Source of the DNA: DASUKL01 sp036278755
Lineage (GTDB): Bacteria > Chloroflexota > Limnocylindria > Limnocylindrales > CSP1-4
Assembly (NCBI GenBank): GCA_036278755.1
Contig: DASUKL010000032.1
Coordinates: forward strand, 1-32,872
Direction: 5' to 3'
Length of the DNA stretch: 32,872 nucleotides
In this document: piece after piece, positions 24,602-31,321 of the stretch
Position numbering within the stretch: the first letter of the stretch is position 1
Layout of the letters: each line of letters starts with the position of its first letter
Made by a program: the position numbers and the translations under genes
Notes under the pieces: generated by a model
Databases searched by the model: none
Told to the model about the DNA's origin: nothing
The model's input: only the letters and a program-made list of their open reading frames with translations

Positions 24602-24636
24602 GCGGGCTCCCCGGGGCGGATCGATCGGTCGAGGTC

Positions 24637-24666
24637 ATCATAGTGGCCCCACCCGGGCCGTATACT
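24637..24666. promoter_or_regulatory. Divergent -10 boxes for the GGDEF gene and darA
   Basis: Two AT-rich hexamers stand out in the 72-nt divergent gap. TATGAT on the minus strand (24642-24637) gives the GGDEF gene a leader of about 30 nt. TATACT on the plus strand (24661-24666) ends 7 nt before the GTG of darA, so that transcript would be leaderless or nearly so. No good -35 is seen for either. Confidence 0.6.
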
Positions 24667-24673
24667 CGGCCGC

Positions 24674-25003
24674 GTGAAGCTCGTCGTCGCCATCGTCCAC
24701 AGCGAAGACGCCGGGGCGCTGGTCGAAGCCCTGCTGGCCAAGGAGTTCCGGGCGACCCGCTTCAACTCGTCCGGTGGATTCCTGAAGCAGAGCAACGCCA
24801 CGGTCATGGTCGGCGTGGAAGAGGCCCAGGTCGACGTGGTCCTGGAGATCGTGCGGGCCAACTGCACCTCCCGGACCCAGGTCGTCAACCCCATGCCGCC
24901 GATCATGGAACCGGGCGAGTTCTACATGCCCTACCCGGTGGAGGTGGAGATGGGCGGGGCGACGGTGTTCGTCGTGCCGGTGGATCGCTACGAGCGCCTC
25001 TGA
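24674..25003 (+). CDS. darA: Cyclic-di-AMP receptor, DarA/PII-like family
   Basis: The 109-aa protein closely follows the DarA (YaaQ/PstA) pattern: MKLVVAIVHSEDAGALVEAL, RATRFNSSGGFLKQSNATVM, the segment TSRTQVVNPMPP, and the C-terminal YPVEVEMGGATVFVVPVDRYE. DarA proteins are PII-like trimers that bind c-di-AMP in Gram-positive-type bacteria and are usually encoded just after tmk. Here tmk is near but separated by the reversed GGDEF gene. GTG 24674 follows a TATACT -10 by only 7 nt, and no ribosome-binding site is visible, so leaderless translation is likely. DinB and Nudix genes follow on the same strand. Confidence 0.93.
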   Translation: MKLVVAIVHSEDAGALVEALLAKEFRATRFNSSGGFLKQSNATVMVGVEEAQVDVVLEIVRANCTSRTQVVNPMPPIMEPGEFYMPYPVEVEMGGATVFVVPVDRYERL

Positions 25004-25046
25004 ACCTGGCTGGGTCGCCGCCCTGGAGTCCGGGGCCCCGGACGTC

Positions 25047-25589
25047 GTGGCCACATGGCGGGTGACCGACTACTCTCGGGCCGGGGTGGGCCGGCTGCGC
25101 CGCGAGCTGGGCCGGCGCGTGTTCACCGCCGACGCGCCGCGCATCTTGGCCCAGCAGGAAGTCGTGGGCCGGGCCCTGGCCGCGGCCCTGGCCGAGCTGC
25201 CCGACGGGCTCCTGCGCGCCCCGGGCGGCGAGGAGGACTGGAACGTGGCCCAGACCTTCGCCCACGCCACGGCCGCCCGCCGCTTCCTGGCCTCGTGGGC
25301 CGCCCTCGACGCGGGCGGCGAGCCGGTCGAGGACCGTCACCCGCCGGTGGCCACGCCTTCGGTGGCCGGACCGCCCCAGGCCAGCCACGCGGACCTCCTC
25401 CTCTTCCTGGACAAGTCCACCCGGGCCCAGCGCGAGGCCGCGGCCCGCATCGAGGGCCACGAGCTCCAGCCCTGCTTCCTCGAGCACCCGCTCATCGGCC
25501 GGCTGCGCTGCGGCGACTGGCTGCTGTTCGTCGGGGTCCACGACCTCATGCACCTCGAACAGCTCCATCGCCTGGCCGGCCAGGGGTGA
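25047..25589 (+). CDS. DinB-superfamily protein
   Basis: The 180-aa protein is mostly helical with the DinB/YfiT-like metal-site pattern: one His in the second helix region (H73 in AQTFAHATAARRF) and an H-x3-H pair near the C-terminus (H165, H169 in VGVHDLMHLEQL). Family members are metal-dependent and often act as thiol-dependent transferases or are DNA-damage inducible; the substrate is unknown. GTG 25047 is taken as the start; MATWRVTDY may begin slightly differently. It is 43 nt after darA and overlaps the Nudix gene by 4 nt (GTGA, 25586-25589). Confidence 0.82.
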   Translation: MATWRVTDYSRAGVGRLRRELGRRVFTADAPRILAQQEVVGRALAAALAELPDGLLRAPGGEEDWNVAQTFAHATAARRFLASWAALDAGGEPVEDRHPPVATPSVAGPPQASHADLLLFLDKSTRAQREAAARIEGHELQPCFLEHPLIGRLRCGDWLLFVGVHDLMHLEQLHRLAGQG

Positions 25590-26080
25590 GCCTGCGGCCT
25601 GACCTGACCGCCACCTGGCTCTACCGCGGCCAGGGGCCGGAGCTGGAGATCCTGCTCCTTCATCGCGCCCCCGGGCGCATCCTGGCCGGCATGTGGCAGT
25701 GCGTCACGGGCGGTCTGGAGGCGGACGAGCGGATCATCGACGGGGCCTTGCGCGAGGTCAGCGAGGAGACCGGCTTCACCCGGGCCGACCTCGAGGCGCT
25801 CTACGACCTGGACATGATCAACAGCTTCACCGAGCCGAGCTACGACGCCGTGCTGCTGGAGGCCAACTTCGCCGCCCGGGTCTGCGCCGGGCGCGAGCCG
25901 ACCCTCAGCCCCGAGCATGACGGCCTGCGCTGGTGCTCCCTGGAGGAGGCGCGACGGCTCCTCGTCTGGCCCGCGTACCGCGAGGCCGTGGGGCGCATCG
26001 TGACTGAGTTGGCCGATCCGGACCGGGCGCCGTGGTTCCAGCTCAGCCTCGACGGCCGGGGCCAGCGGATCGTGCCCTGA
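25586..26080 (+). CDS. Nudix hydrolase
   Basis: A 164-aa Nudix protein with a complete Nudix box running from G42 (GGLEADE) to F64 (ALREVSEETGF), matching G-x5-E-x7-REUxEExGU. The opening (SLRPDLTATWLYRG), LLHRAPGRILAGMWQCVTGG and late FSAxxWCSLEEA-like features resemble small nucleotide or dihydroneopterin-triphosphate pyrophosphatases, but substrate cannot be fixed. The frame is open further upstream inside the DinB gene; GTG 25586 is set by the 4-nt overlap with the DinB stop and by the domain start. Convergent with the ABC permease gene 45 nt away. Confidence 0.9.
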   Translation: MSLRPDLTATWLYRGQGPELEILLLHRAPGRILAGMWQCVTGGLEADERIIDGALREVSEETGFTRADLEALYDLDMINSFTEPSYDAVLLEANFAARVCAGREPTLSPEHDGLRWCSLEEARRLLVWPAYREAVGRIVTELADPDRAPWFQLSLDGRGQRIVP

Positions 26081-26125
26081 GGCCGGGGCCTTGAGGCCTG
26101 CCTGAGACCGGGCCGGGCGCCTGGG

Positions 26126-27439
26126 TCAGCCGCGCACGACGCCCCCGCCGGCCGCACTGCGGCGAGACAGGGAGTCGACGGTGATCGCGGCGAGCAGGAC
26201 GAGCCCGGTGATGATGTACTGCCACTGGATGGGGAAGCCCAGCAGGTAGAGGCCGTTGTAGATGGCCCCGATGACGAGGCCGCCCAGCAGGCCGTGGATG
26301 GCCCGGCCCCGACCGCCGAAGAGGCTGGTGCCGCCGATGACCGCCGCGGCCACGGCATAGAGGACGAGCTGACCGCCGTTGATGTTGGTGGTCATGCCGC
26401 CCAGCTGCGAGCAGTAGATGATGCCGGCCAGCCCGGAGGTGAGCGAGCAGAGCACGAACCCGAGGGCCCGGACCCGGGAGACGTTGACCCCGGCCCGGCG
26501 AGCCGCCTCCGGATTCCCGCCCGTGGCGTAGACGTGGCGCCCGAACTGGGTGCGCTCCAGCAGCAACGTCGTGAGCAGGAGCACGACCAGGACCAGGGGC
26601 ACGACCCAGGGCACGCCCACGATGGGCAGCTCGCGGCCGCGGTCGAGATTGCAGATGGCCACGACGACGATCCCGGCCAGGGCCATGAAGCCGATGGTCA
26701 GGACCGTCAGGCCGACCGGTGGGGCCACGAGACCGCTACGACGCTTGCTCGCCGCTCGCAGCCACAGGAACGCTGCCGTGATGACGATGAGGACGGCCAG
26801 CACGATCCAACTCGCGAGGGGGTCGATGTAGGCGTGCACGATGCCGTAGAGGGCCTGCTGGTCGGCCAGGATCGTGCTCGTGATGCCCACGCCTCCGGCG
26901 TTGCCGAGCAGGATCAGCATGACCCCGAACCAGAACAGGAAGCCGGCCAGGGTGACCACGAACGAAGGCATCCCCAGGCGCGTGACGAGGAGCCCGTGGA
27001 TGGCGCCGATCGCGGCGCAGATGAGGAGGGCGCCCCCGATCGCCGCCCACCAGGGCAAGGCCATCCCTGGCTGGACGAGGTTGGCCGCGATGATGCCGCC
27101 GATCGCGCCGACGTAGCCGATCGAGAGGTCGATCTCGCCCAGGAGCAGGACGAAGCCTTCGCCGATGGCCAGGACGATGAAGACGGCGCTCTGGTCGAAG
27201 AGGTTGACGAGGTTGGCGGCCGAGAGGAAGAGGTGGTTGGGACTCACGACCGTGAAGACCACGAAGACCGCCACGAGGGCCACCACGACGGGCAGGACCC
27301 CTGCGTCCCCGCTGCGGACCCGCAGCAGCCAGGCGTGGAGGTACTGCCCCACGGACTGAGCTCCCACCATCGAGGGCAGGACGTCGGCCCTGGGGACGGC
27401 TACGGCCGCCTCGTCGCCGGCCCGATCCTCGATGCTCAT
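26126..27439 (-). CDS. Sugar ABC transporter permease, XylH/RbsC family
   Basis: The 437-aa integral membrane protein forms the pore of a sugar importer. It has about ten transmembrane helices after a cytoplasmic N-terminus of some 45 residues. Family signatures include GEGFVLLLGEIDLSIGYVGA (the EIDLS motif), VTRLGMPSFVVTLAGF, the cytoplasmic ATPase-contact loop YATGGNPEAARRAGVNVSRV and IGGTSLFGGRG. The length and the large central loop are like XylH. ATG 27439 lies 5 nt after the ATPase stop; the open frame continues upstream but only as shadow of the ATPase gene. Last gene of the importer operon. Confidence 0.93.
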   Translation of the reverse strand: MSIEDRAGDEAAVAVPRADVLPSMVGAQSVGQYLHAWLLRVRSGDAGVLPVVVALVAVFVVFTVVSPNHLFLSAANLVNLFDQSAVFIVLAIGEGFVLLLGEIDLSIGYVGAIGGIIAANLVQPGMALPWWAAIGGALLICAAIGAIHGLLVTRLGMPSFVVTLAGFLFWFGVMLILLGNAGGVGITSTILADQQALYGIVHAYIDPLASWIVLAVLIVITAAFLWLRAASKRRSGLVAPPVGLTVLTIGFMALAGIVVVAICNLDRGRELPIVGVPWVVPLVLVVLLLTTLLLERTQFGRHVYATGGNPEAARRAGVNVSRVRALGFVLCSLTSGLAGIIYCSQLGGMTTNINGGQLVLYAVAAAVIGGTSLFGGRGRAIHGLLGGLVIGAIYNGLYLLGFPIQWQYIITGLVLLAAITVDSLSRRSAAGGGVVRG

Positions 27440-27444
27440 GGCCC

Positions 27445-28341
27445 TCAGGCGCCCCGGCCGCCGGCCGGATCGACAGCCGGGGACCCGCCCGCCGGCGACT
27501 CGCCGACCGAGGACCCCACGACCGCACGCTCGGACTGGCCGGTCGTCATGAAGTCCACGGCCCGCTGCGGGTCGAAGGCCGAGATGCGGTCCTGGGCCAC
27601 CATCCGGCCGAGGTGCAGGATCGCGATGCGGTCGGCCACCTCGAACACGTCGTTGAGGTTGTGGGAGATGACCATGACCGCCAGGCCGTGCTCCTTGAGC
27701 TGGCGGATGAGCTCGAGGACCATCTTGGTCTGGGCCACGCCGAGGGCCGCGGTGGGCTCGTCGAGGAGGACGAGCTTCGAGTTCCACATGACCGCCCGGG
27801 CCACGGCCACGGCCTGACGCTGGCCACCGGACAGGGTGCCGACCGGCTGGCGGATGGAGCGCACGGTCGTCACCCGGAGGCTGGACAGGGTGGCCGCCGC
27901 AGCCCGCTCCATGGCGTCCTCATCGAGCAGGCCCCGATGCAGCCGCTCGCGGCCCAGGAACATGTTCTGGACGATGTCGAGGTTGTCCGCCAGGGCGAGG
28001 TCCTGGTAGACGGTCTCGATGCCCAGATCGGCCGCCGTCTTGGGGTTGTGGATGACGACCCGCCGGCCTTCCCACAGCATCTCGCCCGCATCCGGCTGGA
28101 TGATCCCGGAGATGCACTTGGTGAGGGTGGACTTGCCGGCCCCGTTGTCGCCACACAGGGCCGTGACCTGGGCGGCCGGCAGGTCGAGGTCGACCTCGTG
28201 GAGGGCGCGCACGGCCCCGAAATGCTTGCTGACGCCGCGCAGGCGAAGGAGCGGCCCGGCCGTCGTGGCCGGCGGCGCGGTCGGCAGGGCAGCGGTCACC
28301 GGCCGCCCCGAGGGTGCGAGTGGGGACGCAGGTGGGGACAT
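27445..28341 (-). CDS. Sugar ABC transporter ATP-binding protein (single ATPase domain)
   Basis: About 298 aa with one ABC domain: Walker A CGDNGAGKST, Q-loop VYQDLALADNLDIVQNMFLG, signature LSGGQRQAVAVARAV, Walker B LVLLDEPTAALG and switch His in VISHNLNDVF. XylG/RbsA relatives usually carry two ATPase domains in about 500 aa; this is the short FrcA-like form, which would work as a homodimer. A Ser/Gly/Pro-rich tail follows. ATG 28341 (MSPPASPLAP) is chosen because the longer start at 28389 would lie across a 14-bp hairpin. GTG 28299 is another option. Powers the downstream permease. Confidence 0.9.
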   Translation of the reverse strand: MSPPASPLAPSGRPVTAALPTAPPATTAGPLLRLRGVSKHFGAVRALHEVDLDLPAAQVTALCGDNGAGKSTLTKCISGIIQPDAGEMLWEGRRVVIHNPKTAADLGIETVYQDLALADNLDIVQNMFLGRERLHRGLLDEDAMERAAAATLSSLRVTTVRSIRQPVGTLSGGQRQAVAVARAVMWNSKLVLLDEPTAALGVAQTKMVLELIRQLKEHGLAVMVISHNLNDVFEVADRIAILHLGRMVAQDRISAFDPQRAVDFMTTGQSERAVVGSSVGESPAGGSPAVDPAGGRGA

Positions 28342-28354
28342 GCGTCGGGATGCA

Positions 28355-28387
28355 GGTGTGGCATCCGCACGGGGCGGATGCCACACC
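28355..28387 (-). terminator. Strong intercistronic hairpin between binding-protein and ATPase genes
   Basis: Two perfect 14-nt arms, GGTGTGGCATCCGC (28355-28368) and GCGGATGCCACACC (28374-28387), flank a 5-nt loop. It lies 75 nt after the stop of the binding-protein gene. Similar structures after binding-protein genes in other ABC operons protect the upstream mRNA or attenuate readthrough, giving more binding protein than ATPase. No T-run follows. Confidence 0.75.
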
Positions 28388-28461
28388 ATGATCGAGCCTG
28401 GGTCCCTGGGGCCATGCGGGTCGCTCGTGTCATGCGCGCGCCCGTAGGCCCTGGACCGCTG

Positions 28462-29748
28462 CTACTGGATGCCGGCCGCGGAGCAGACGCTCGCGCCCAC
28501 GGCGCTACAGAGGTCCGAAGCCGAGACGAACTGGTCCTTGATCACGGTCGACTCCATGTTCGCGCCGTTGACCCAGACCGGGGTCAGCAGCACGGCAGGC
28601 TCCGTCACGGACGCGTCCGAAGGATCCGTCGTGCTGCCGTTGACCAGGCTTGCCGGCGGCGTTTGGCCGGCCCGCAGGTAGGTGGCCAGGGCCACGGCGG
28701 CCTGAGCCTCGAGGTAGATCGGCTTGTAGACCGAGCCGCACTGCCAACCCTGGAGGATGAACTCCATCCCCTGGAGAGTCGCATCCTGGCCGGTCGTGGG
28801 GATCTTCTTGGCCGCGACGCCGGCCTGCTTGAGGGCGGCGATCACAGCCCCGGCCAGGCCATCGTTGGCCTCGACCGTGGCGTTGATCTCCGGATGGGCG
28901 GTAAAGGCCTGCTGGAAGATCGTGCCGCCCTTGGCGTTGTCCCAGCCTGGAGCGATCTGCTCATCGACGAGGGTCATGCCCTGGCTGTTCGTCTGGCCGG
29001 CCTTGACCTGGGCCACCTTCTGGCCCCAGATCGCGTCGTTGTAGCCCTTGGCGAAGTCGATGGCATTGGGATCCGTGTCCTGGCCGCCATCGAGGGTGAA
29101 GACCTTGGGGCTGCTCACGCCCCAGTCGCTGACGCACTGCAGGAAGCCCTTGCCGATGAGCTCACCGACCTGGACGTTGTCGAAGCTGACGTAGTAGGTG
29201 TCGGTGCCCTGGAAGGTGGCCCGGTCGTAACTGATCATCGCTACGCCGGCCGCCTGGGCGGCGGACTGGATGGCCTTGCCGGTGGGCCCGTCGAGCGGGT
29301 CGACCAGGAGGACCTTGGCCCCGGCCGTGATGTCGGCCTGGGCGATGGCCAGCTCGGTGGTCGTGGTGCCGGCTGCGTTCTGGATCTTGAACTGGTCGCT
29401 CGTGTAGCCGGCTGCCTGGAAGGCCTTGGTGAGGTACGGCTCGTCATAGGCCGTGTAGCGAGCCGAGGTCGTGGTGTCCGGAAGGACGACGCCGACCAGC
29501 CCGCTGCCGGCGCTCGTCACGCTCTGCAGCTGGGCCATGGCGCTGAACGCGGCGTCGAAGGAGCTGACGCTCAGGCCCGACCCCCCCGCCGAGGCGGAGG
29601 CCGAGGCCGAGCTCGACGCCGACGTCGATGGTGAGGTCGCGGGCGATGACGCCGGCGCGGACGGCGATGGGGAAGCAGCCGTCCCGCAGGCGCTGAAGAT
29701 GAGGCCGGCCACGGCGATCGTGGCCAGGAGTGTCTTACGCGTGTCCAT
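28462..29748 (-). CDS. Sugar ABC transporter substrate-binding lipoprotein, XylF-like
   Basis: The 428-aa lipoprotein delivers sugar to the importer. Signal peptide with lipobox FSACG (Cys about residue 21), a Ser/Ala/Pro-rich tether to about 58, then a periplasmic-binding-protein fold. Family segments include VLLVDPLDGPTGKAIQSAA, AGVAMISYDRATFQG, the strongly XylF-like YYVSFDNVQVGELIGKGF, VFTLDGGQDTDPNAIDFAKG and ATVEANDGLAGAVIAALKQAG. Xylose is the best guess; other pentoses or hexoses remain possible. ATG 29748 has GAGGAG 5 nt upstream and the signal peptide follows directly; an in-frame ATG at 29856 lacks both. First gene of the operon, behind a leader of about 300 nt. Confidence 0.92.
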   Translation of the reverse strand: MDTRKTLLATIAVAGLIFSACGTAASPSPSAPASSPATSPSTSASSSASASASAGGSGLSVSSFDAAFSAMAQLQSVTSAGSGLVGVVLPDTTTSARYTAYDEPYLTKAFQAAGYTSDQFKIQNAAGTTTTELAIAQADITAGAKVLLVDPLDGPTGKAIQSAAQAAGVAMISYDRATFQGTDTYYVSFDNVQVGELIGKGFLQCVSDWGVSSPKVFTLDGGQDTDPNAIDFAKGYNDAIWGQKVAQVKAGQTNSQGMTLVDEQIAPGWDNAKGGTIFQQAFTAHPEINATVEANDGLAGAVIAALKQAGVAAKKIPTTGQDATLQGMEFILQGWQCGSVYKPIYLEAQAAVALATYLRAGQTPPASLVNGSTTDPSDASVTEPAVLLTPVWVNGANMESTVIKDQFVSASDLCSAVGASVCSAAGIQ

Positions 29749-30059
29749 GCGTCTCCTCGAGATCGTTTCGGGTCGAGTGCCGCGCGGGCGACACCGTCGT
29801 CTCGTGAGCGGTCGATCCGTTCCTACACCGCTGCCGCCGCAGCATGGCCGCCTCATGGCGGCGCTGGGCGGCCACGGTCCCTGCTACTCGGCGGTCGGTG
29901 GCGGGGGACGATCCAGCATCAGGTCGTCAAGTCCAGCGTGTCGCCGGTTCCCGCGAGCACGAGGGCCGGCTTGAGCTCCGATGTGCTCCACGCGGCCAAA
30001 CCTCCACCCCGTTGACGGTCATAGCGACCGTACCCATCCGCAGTATAGCCACGCCCTGC
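29749..30059 (-). promoter_or_regulatory. Non-coding leader/promoter region of the sugar importer operon
   Basis: No gene is supported here. Reading on the minus strand, a TATACT -10 hexamer (30047-30042) lies just after the dehydratase gene. A perfect 6-bp dyad follows (ACGGTC, 5 nt, GACCGT; 30015-30031), placed where a repressor would block the start of transcription. A small hairpin (GCCGCC, 4 nt, GGCGGC) lies at 29848-29862. If TATACT is used, the transcript has a leader of nearly 290 nt. No known riboswitch fold was recognised. Confidence 0.45.
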
Positions 30060-31265
30060 TCAGCCTCCGGCGGTCCGCCCCTGGGCCAGGAGGGCCACGT
30101 AGCGGTCGGGATCGACGTTGCCGCCAGAGAGGACGATGACGACTCGAGCCGCCTCGGGCACGCCCCGTTCGGCGAGCTCCGGGGCGTGGAAGAGCCAGGC
30201 GGCCAGGGTCGTGGCCCCGGACGGCTCGAGGATCAGGCGAGCCTGCTCCGCGCCGCGGACCATGGCCCGGGCGATCTCGTCCTCGCTCACGGTCAGCACC
30301 CCGTCGAGGTAGCGGGAGAGGAGCTCGAAGGGCAGGTGGCCGATGGCCGCGGTGCGCATCCCGTCGGCCATGGTGCGGCCGACCTGCTCGGGATCCCAGC
30401 GCACCACGTGGCCGGCGGCCAGGCTGTCGCGCGCGTCGGCCGCCAGCTCGGGCTCGACGCCGAAGACGCGGGCGTCGGGGCGCAGCGACTTGACGGTCAG
30501 GGCCACCCCGCTGGCCAATCCGCCGCCGCCGATGGGGACGAGGACGACGAGGGGTCGAGGGGCGAAGGCCGGATGGTCGAGCGCGTCGGGTCCGGGCGCC
30601 TCGGGGTTCGGGGCTGAAGGCTCGGGCGCCTCGGGGCTCGGGGCCGAAGGTTCGGGCGCAGCGAGTGCCTGGGCGGCAGGGTCGGCATCGGGGCTCAGGG
30701 GCGGCAGGCCGTCGAGCTCGTCGACCTGCTCCACGATCTCGAGGCCCACGGTCCCCTGGCCGCTGATGACCGCAGCGTCGTCGTAGGGCGCGACGAGGGT
30801 CAGGCCGCGTTCGCGGGCCAGCGCAGCGGCCCGTTGGAGGCGTTCCTCCGACGACGGCCCGACGGTCACGATCTCGGCCCCGTCGGCCTCCACCCGGGCC
30901 CGCTTGATGTCCGGCGCGTCGGAGGGCATGACGATCGTGGCCCGCACGTCGAGGAGCCGGGCCGCCCGGGCCACGCCCTGGGCGTGGTTGCCCGACGAGT
31001 GAGCCACGACGCCGGCCGCCCGCTGCTGGGGCGTCAGCTGGGCGATGGCGTTGTAGGCCCCACGGAGCTTGAAGGCCCCGATCGGCTGGAGGGATTCGGG
31101 CTTCAGCCAGGCCCGTGGGCCGAAGGGCAGGAGCGGCGTCCGCACCGTCACCCCGACCAGTCGTTCGGCTGCGGCGTAGACGTCGGTCAGGTCGATCCGC
31201 GGCTGATCAGGTCCGGCGTCGGAGGCCGAAGCGTCTGTGGGGGGCATCAGGGGAGTATCGATCAT
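30060..31265 (-). CDS. Threonine/serine dehydratase-like PLP enzyme with low-complexity insertion
   Basis: A 401-aa fold-type II PLP enzyme. The PLP-binding lysine is K66 in QPIGAFKLRGAYNA, SSGNHAQGVA (90-99) binds the substrate carboxylate, and PIGGGGLASG (244-253) binds the PLP phosphate. There is no C-terminal ACT domain, so this is the short catabolic/racemase-like form (threonine ammonia-lyase, serine dehydratase or serine racemase). Residues about 184-236 form a Pro/Ala/Glu/Ser-rich insertion (APEPSAPSPEAPEPSAP) just before the GGGG strand, encoded by a 30-bp tandem repeat. ATG 31265 is used; ATG 31247 is possible. It shares a GTATAC -10 region with the divergent guaB3 gene. It may supply 2-oxobutanoate for isoleucine, but no ilv genes are nearby. 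Confidence 0.92.
   Translation of the reverse strand: MIDTPLMPPTDASASDAGPDQPRIDLTDVYAAAERLVGVTVRTPLLPFGPRAWLKPESLQPIGAFKLRGAYNAIAQLTPQQRAAGVVAHSSGNHAQGVARAARLLDVRATIVMPSDAPDIKRARVEADGAEIVTVGPSSEERLQRAAALARERGLTLVAPYDDAAVISGQGTVGLEIVEQVDELDGLPPLSPDADPAAQALAAPEPSAPSPEAPEPSAPNPEAPGPDALDHPAFAPRPLVVLVPIGGGGLASGVALTVKSLRPDARVFGVEPELAADARDSLAAGHVVRWDPEQVGRTMADGMRTAAIGHLPFELLSRYLDGVLTVSEDEIARAMVRGAEQARLILEPSGATTLAAWLFHAPELAERGVPEAARVVIVLSGGNVDPDRYVALLAQGRTAGG
30596..30655. repeat. Two 30-bp tandem direct repeats inside the dehydratase gene
   Basis: The units at 30596-30625 and 30626-30655 differ at three positions by eye and are followed by a further five bases of the pattern. Each adds exactly ten residues (EAPEPSAPxP-type), so reading frame is kept. 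Recent in-frame expansion is the simplest explanation. Confidence 0.85.
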
Positions 31266-31280
31266 CCGGCGGCGCCGGCC

Positions 31281-31311
31281 GGTATACTCCGCTGGACCGC
31301 TGCTGGAGGAG
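31281..31311. promoter_or_regulatory. Shared GTATAC promoter core between dehydratase and guaB3
   Basis: TATACT (31283-31288, plus) gives guaB3 a leader of about 27 nt with the ribosome-binding site GGAGGAG at 31305-31311. The same palindromic GTATAC reads TATACC on the minus strand (31286-31281), 15 nt before the dehydratase ATG. The two genes may use overlapping -10 boxes. No clear -35 is visible. Confidence 0.5.
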
Positions 31312-31321
31312 CCGCTCGATC

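Noticed and set aside
27613..29634. 673-aa plus-strand open frame opposite the ABC importer genes
   Set aside because: It spans two well-supported minus-strand genes and the hairpin between them, and has no family motif.
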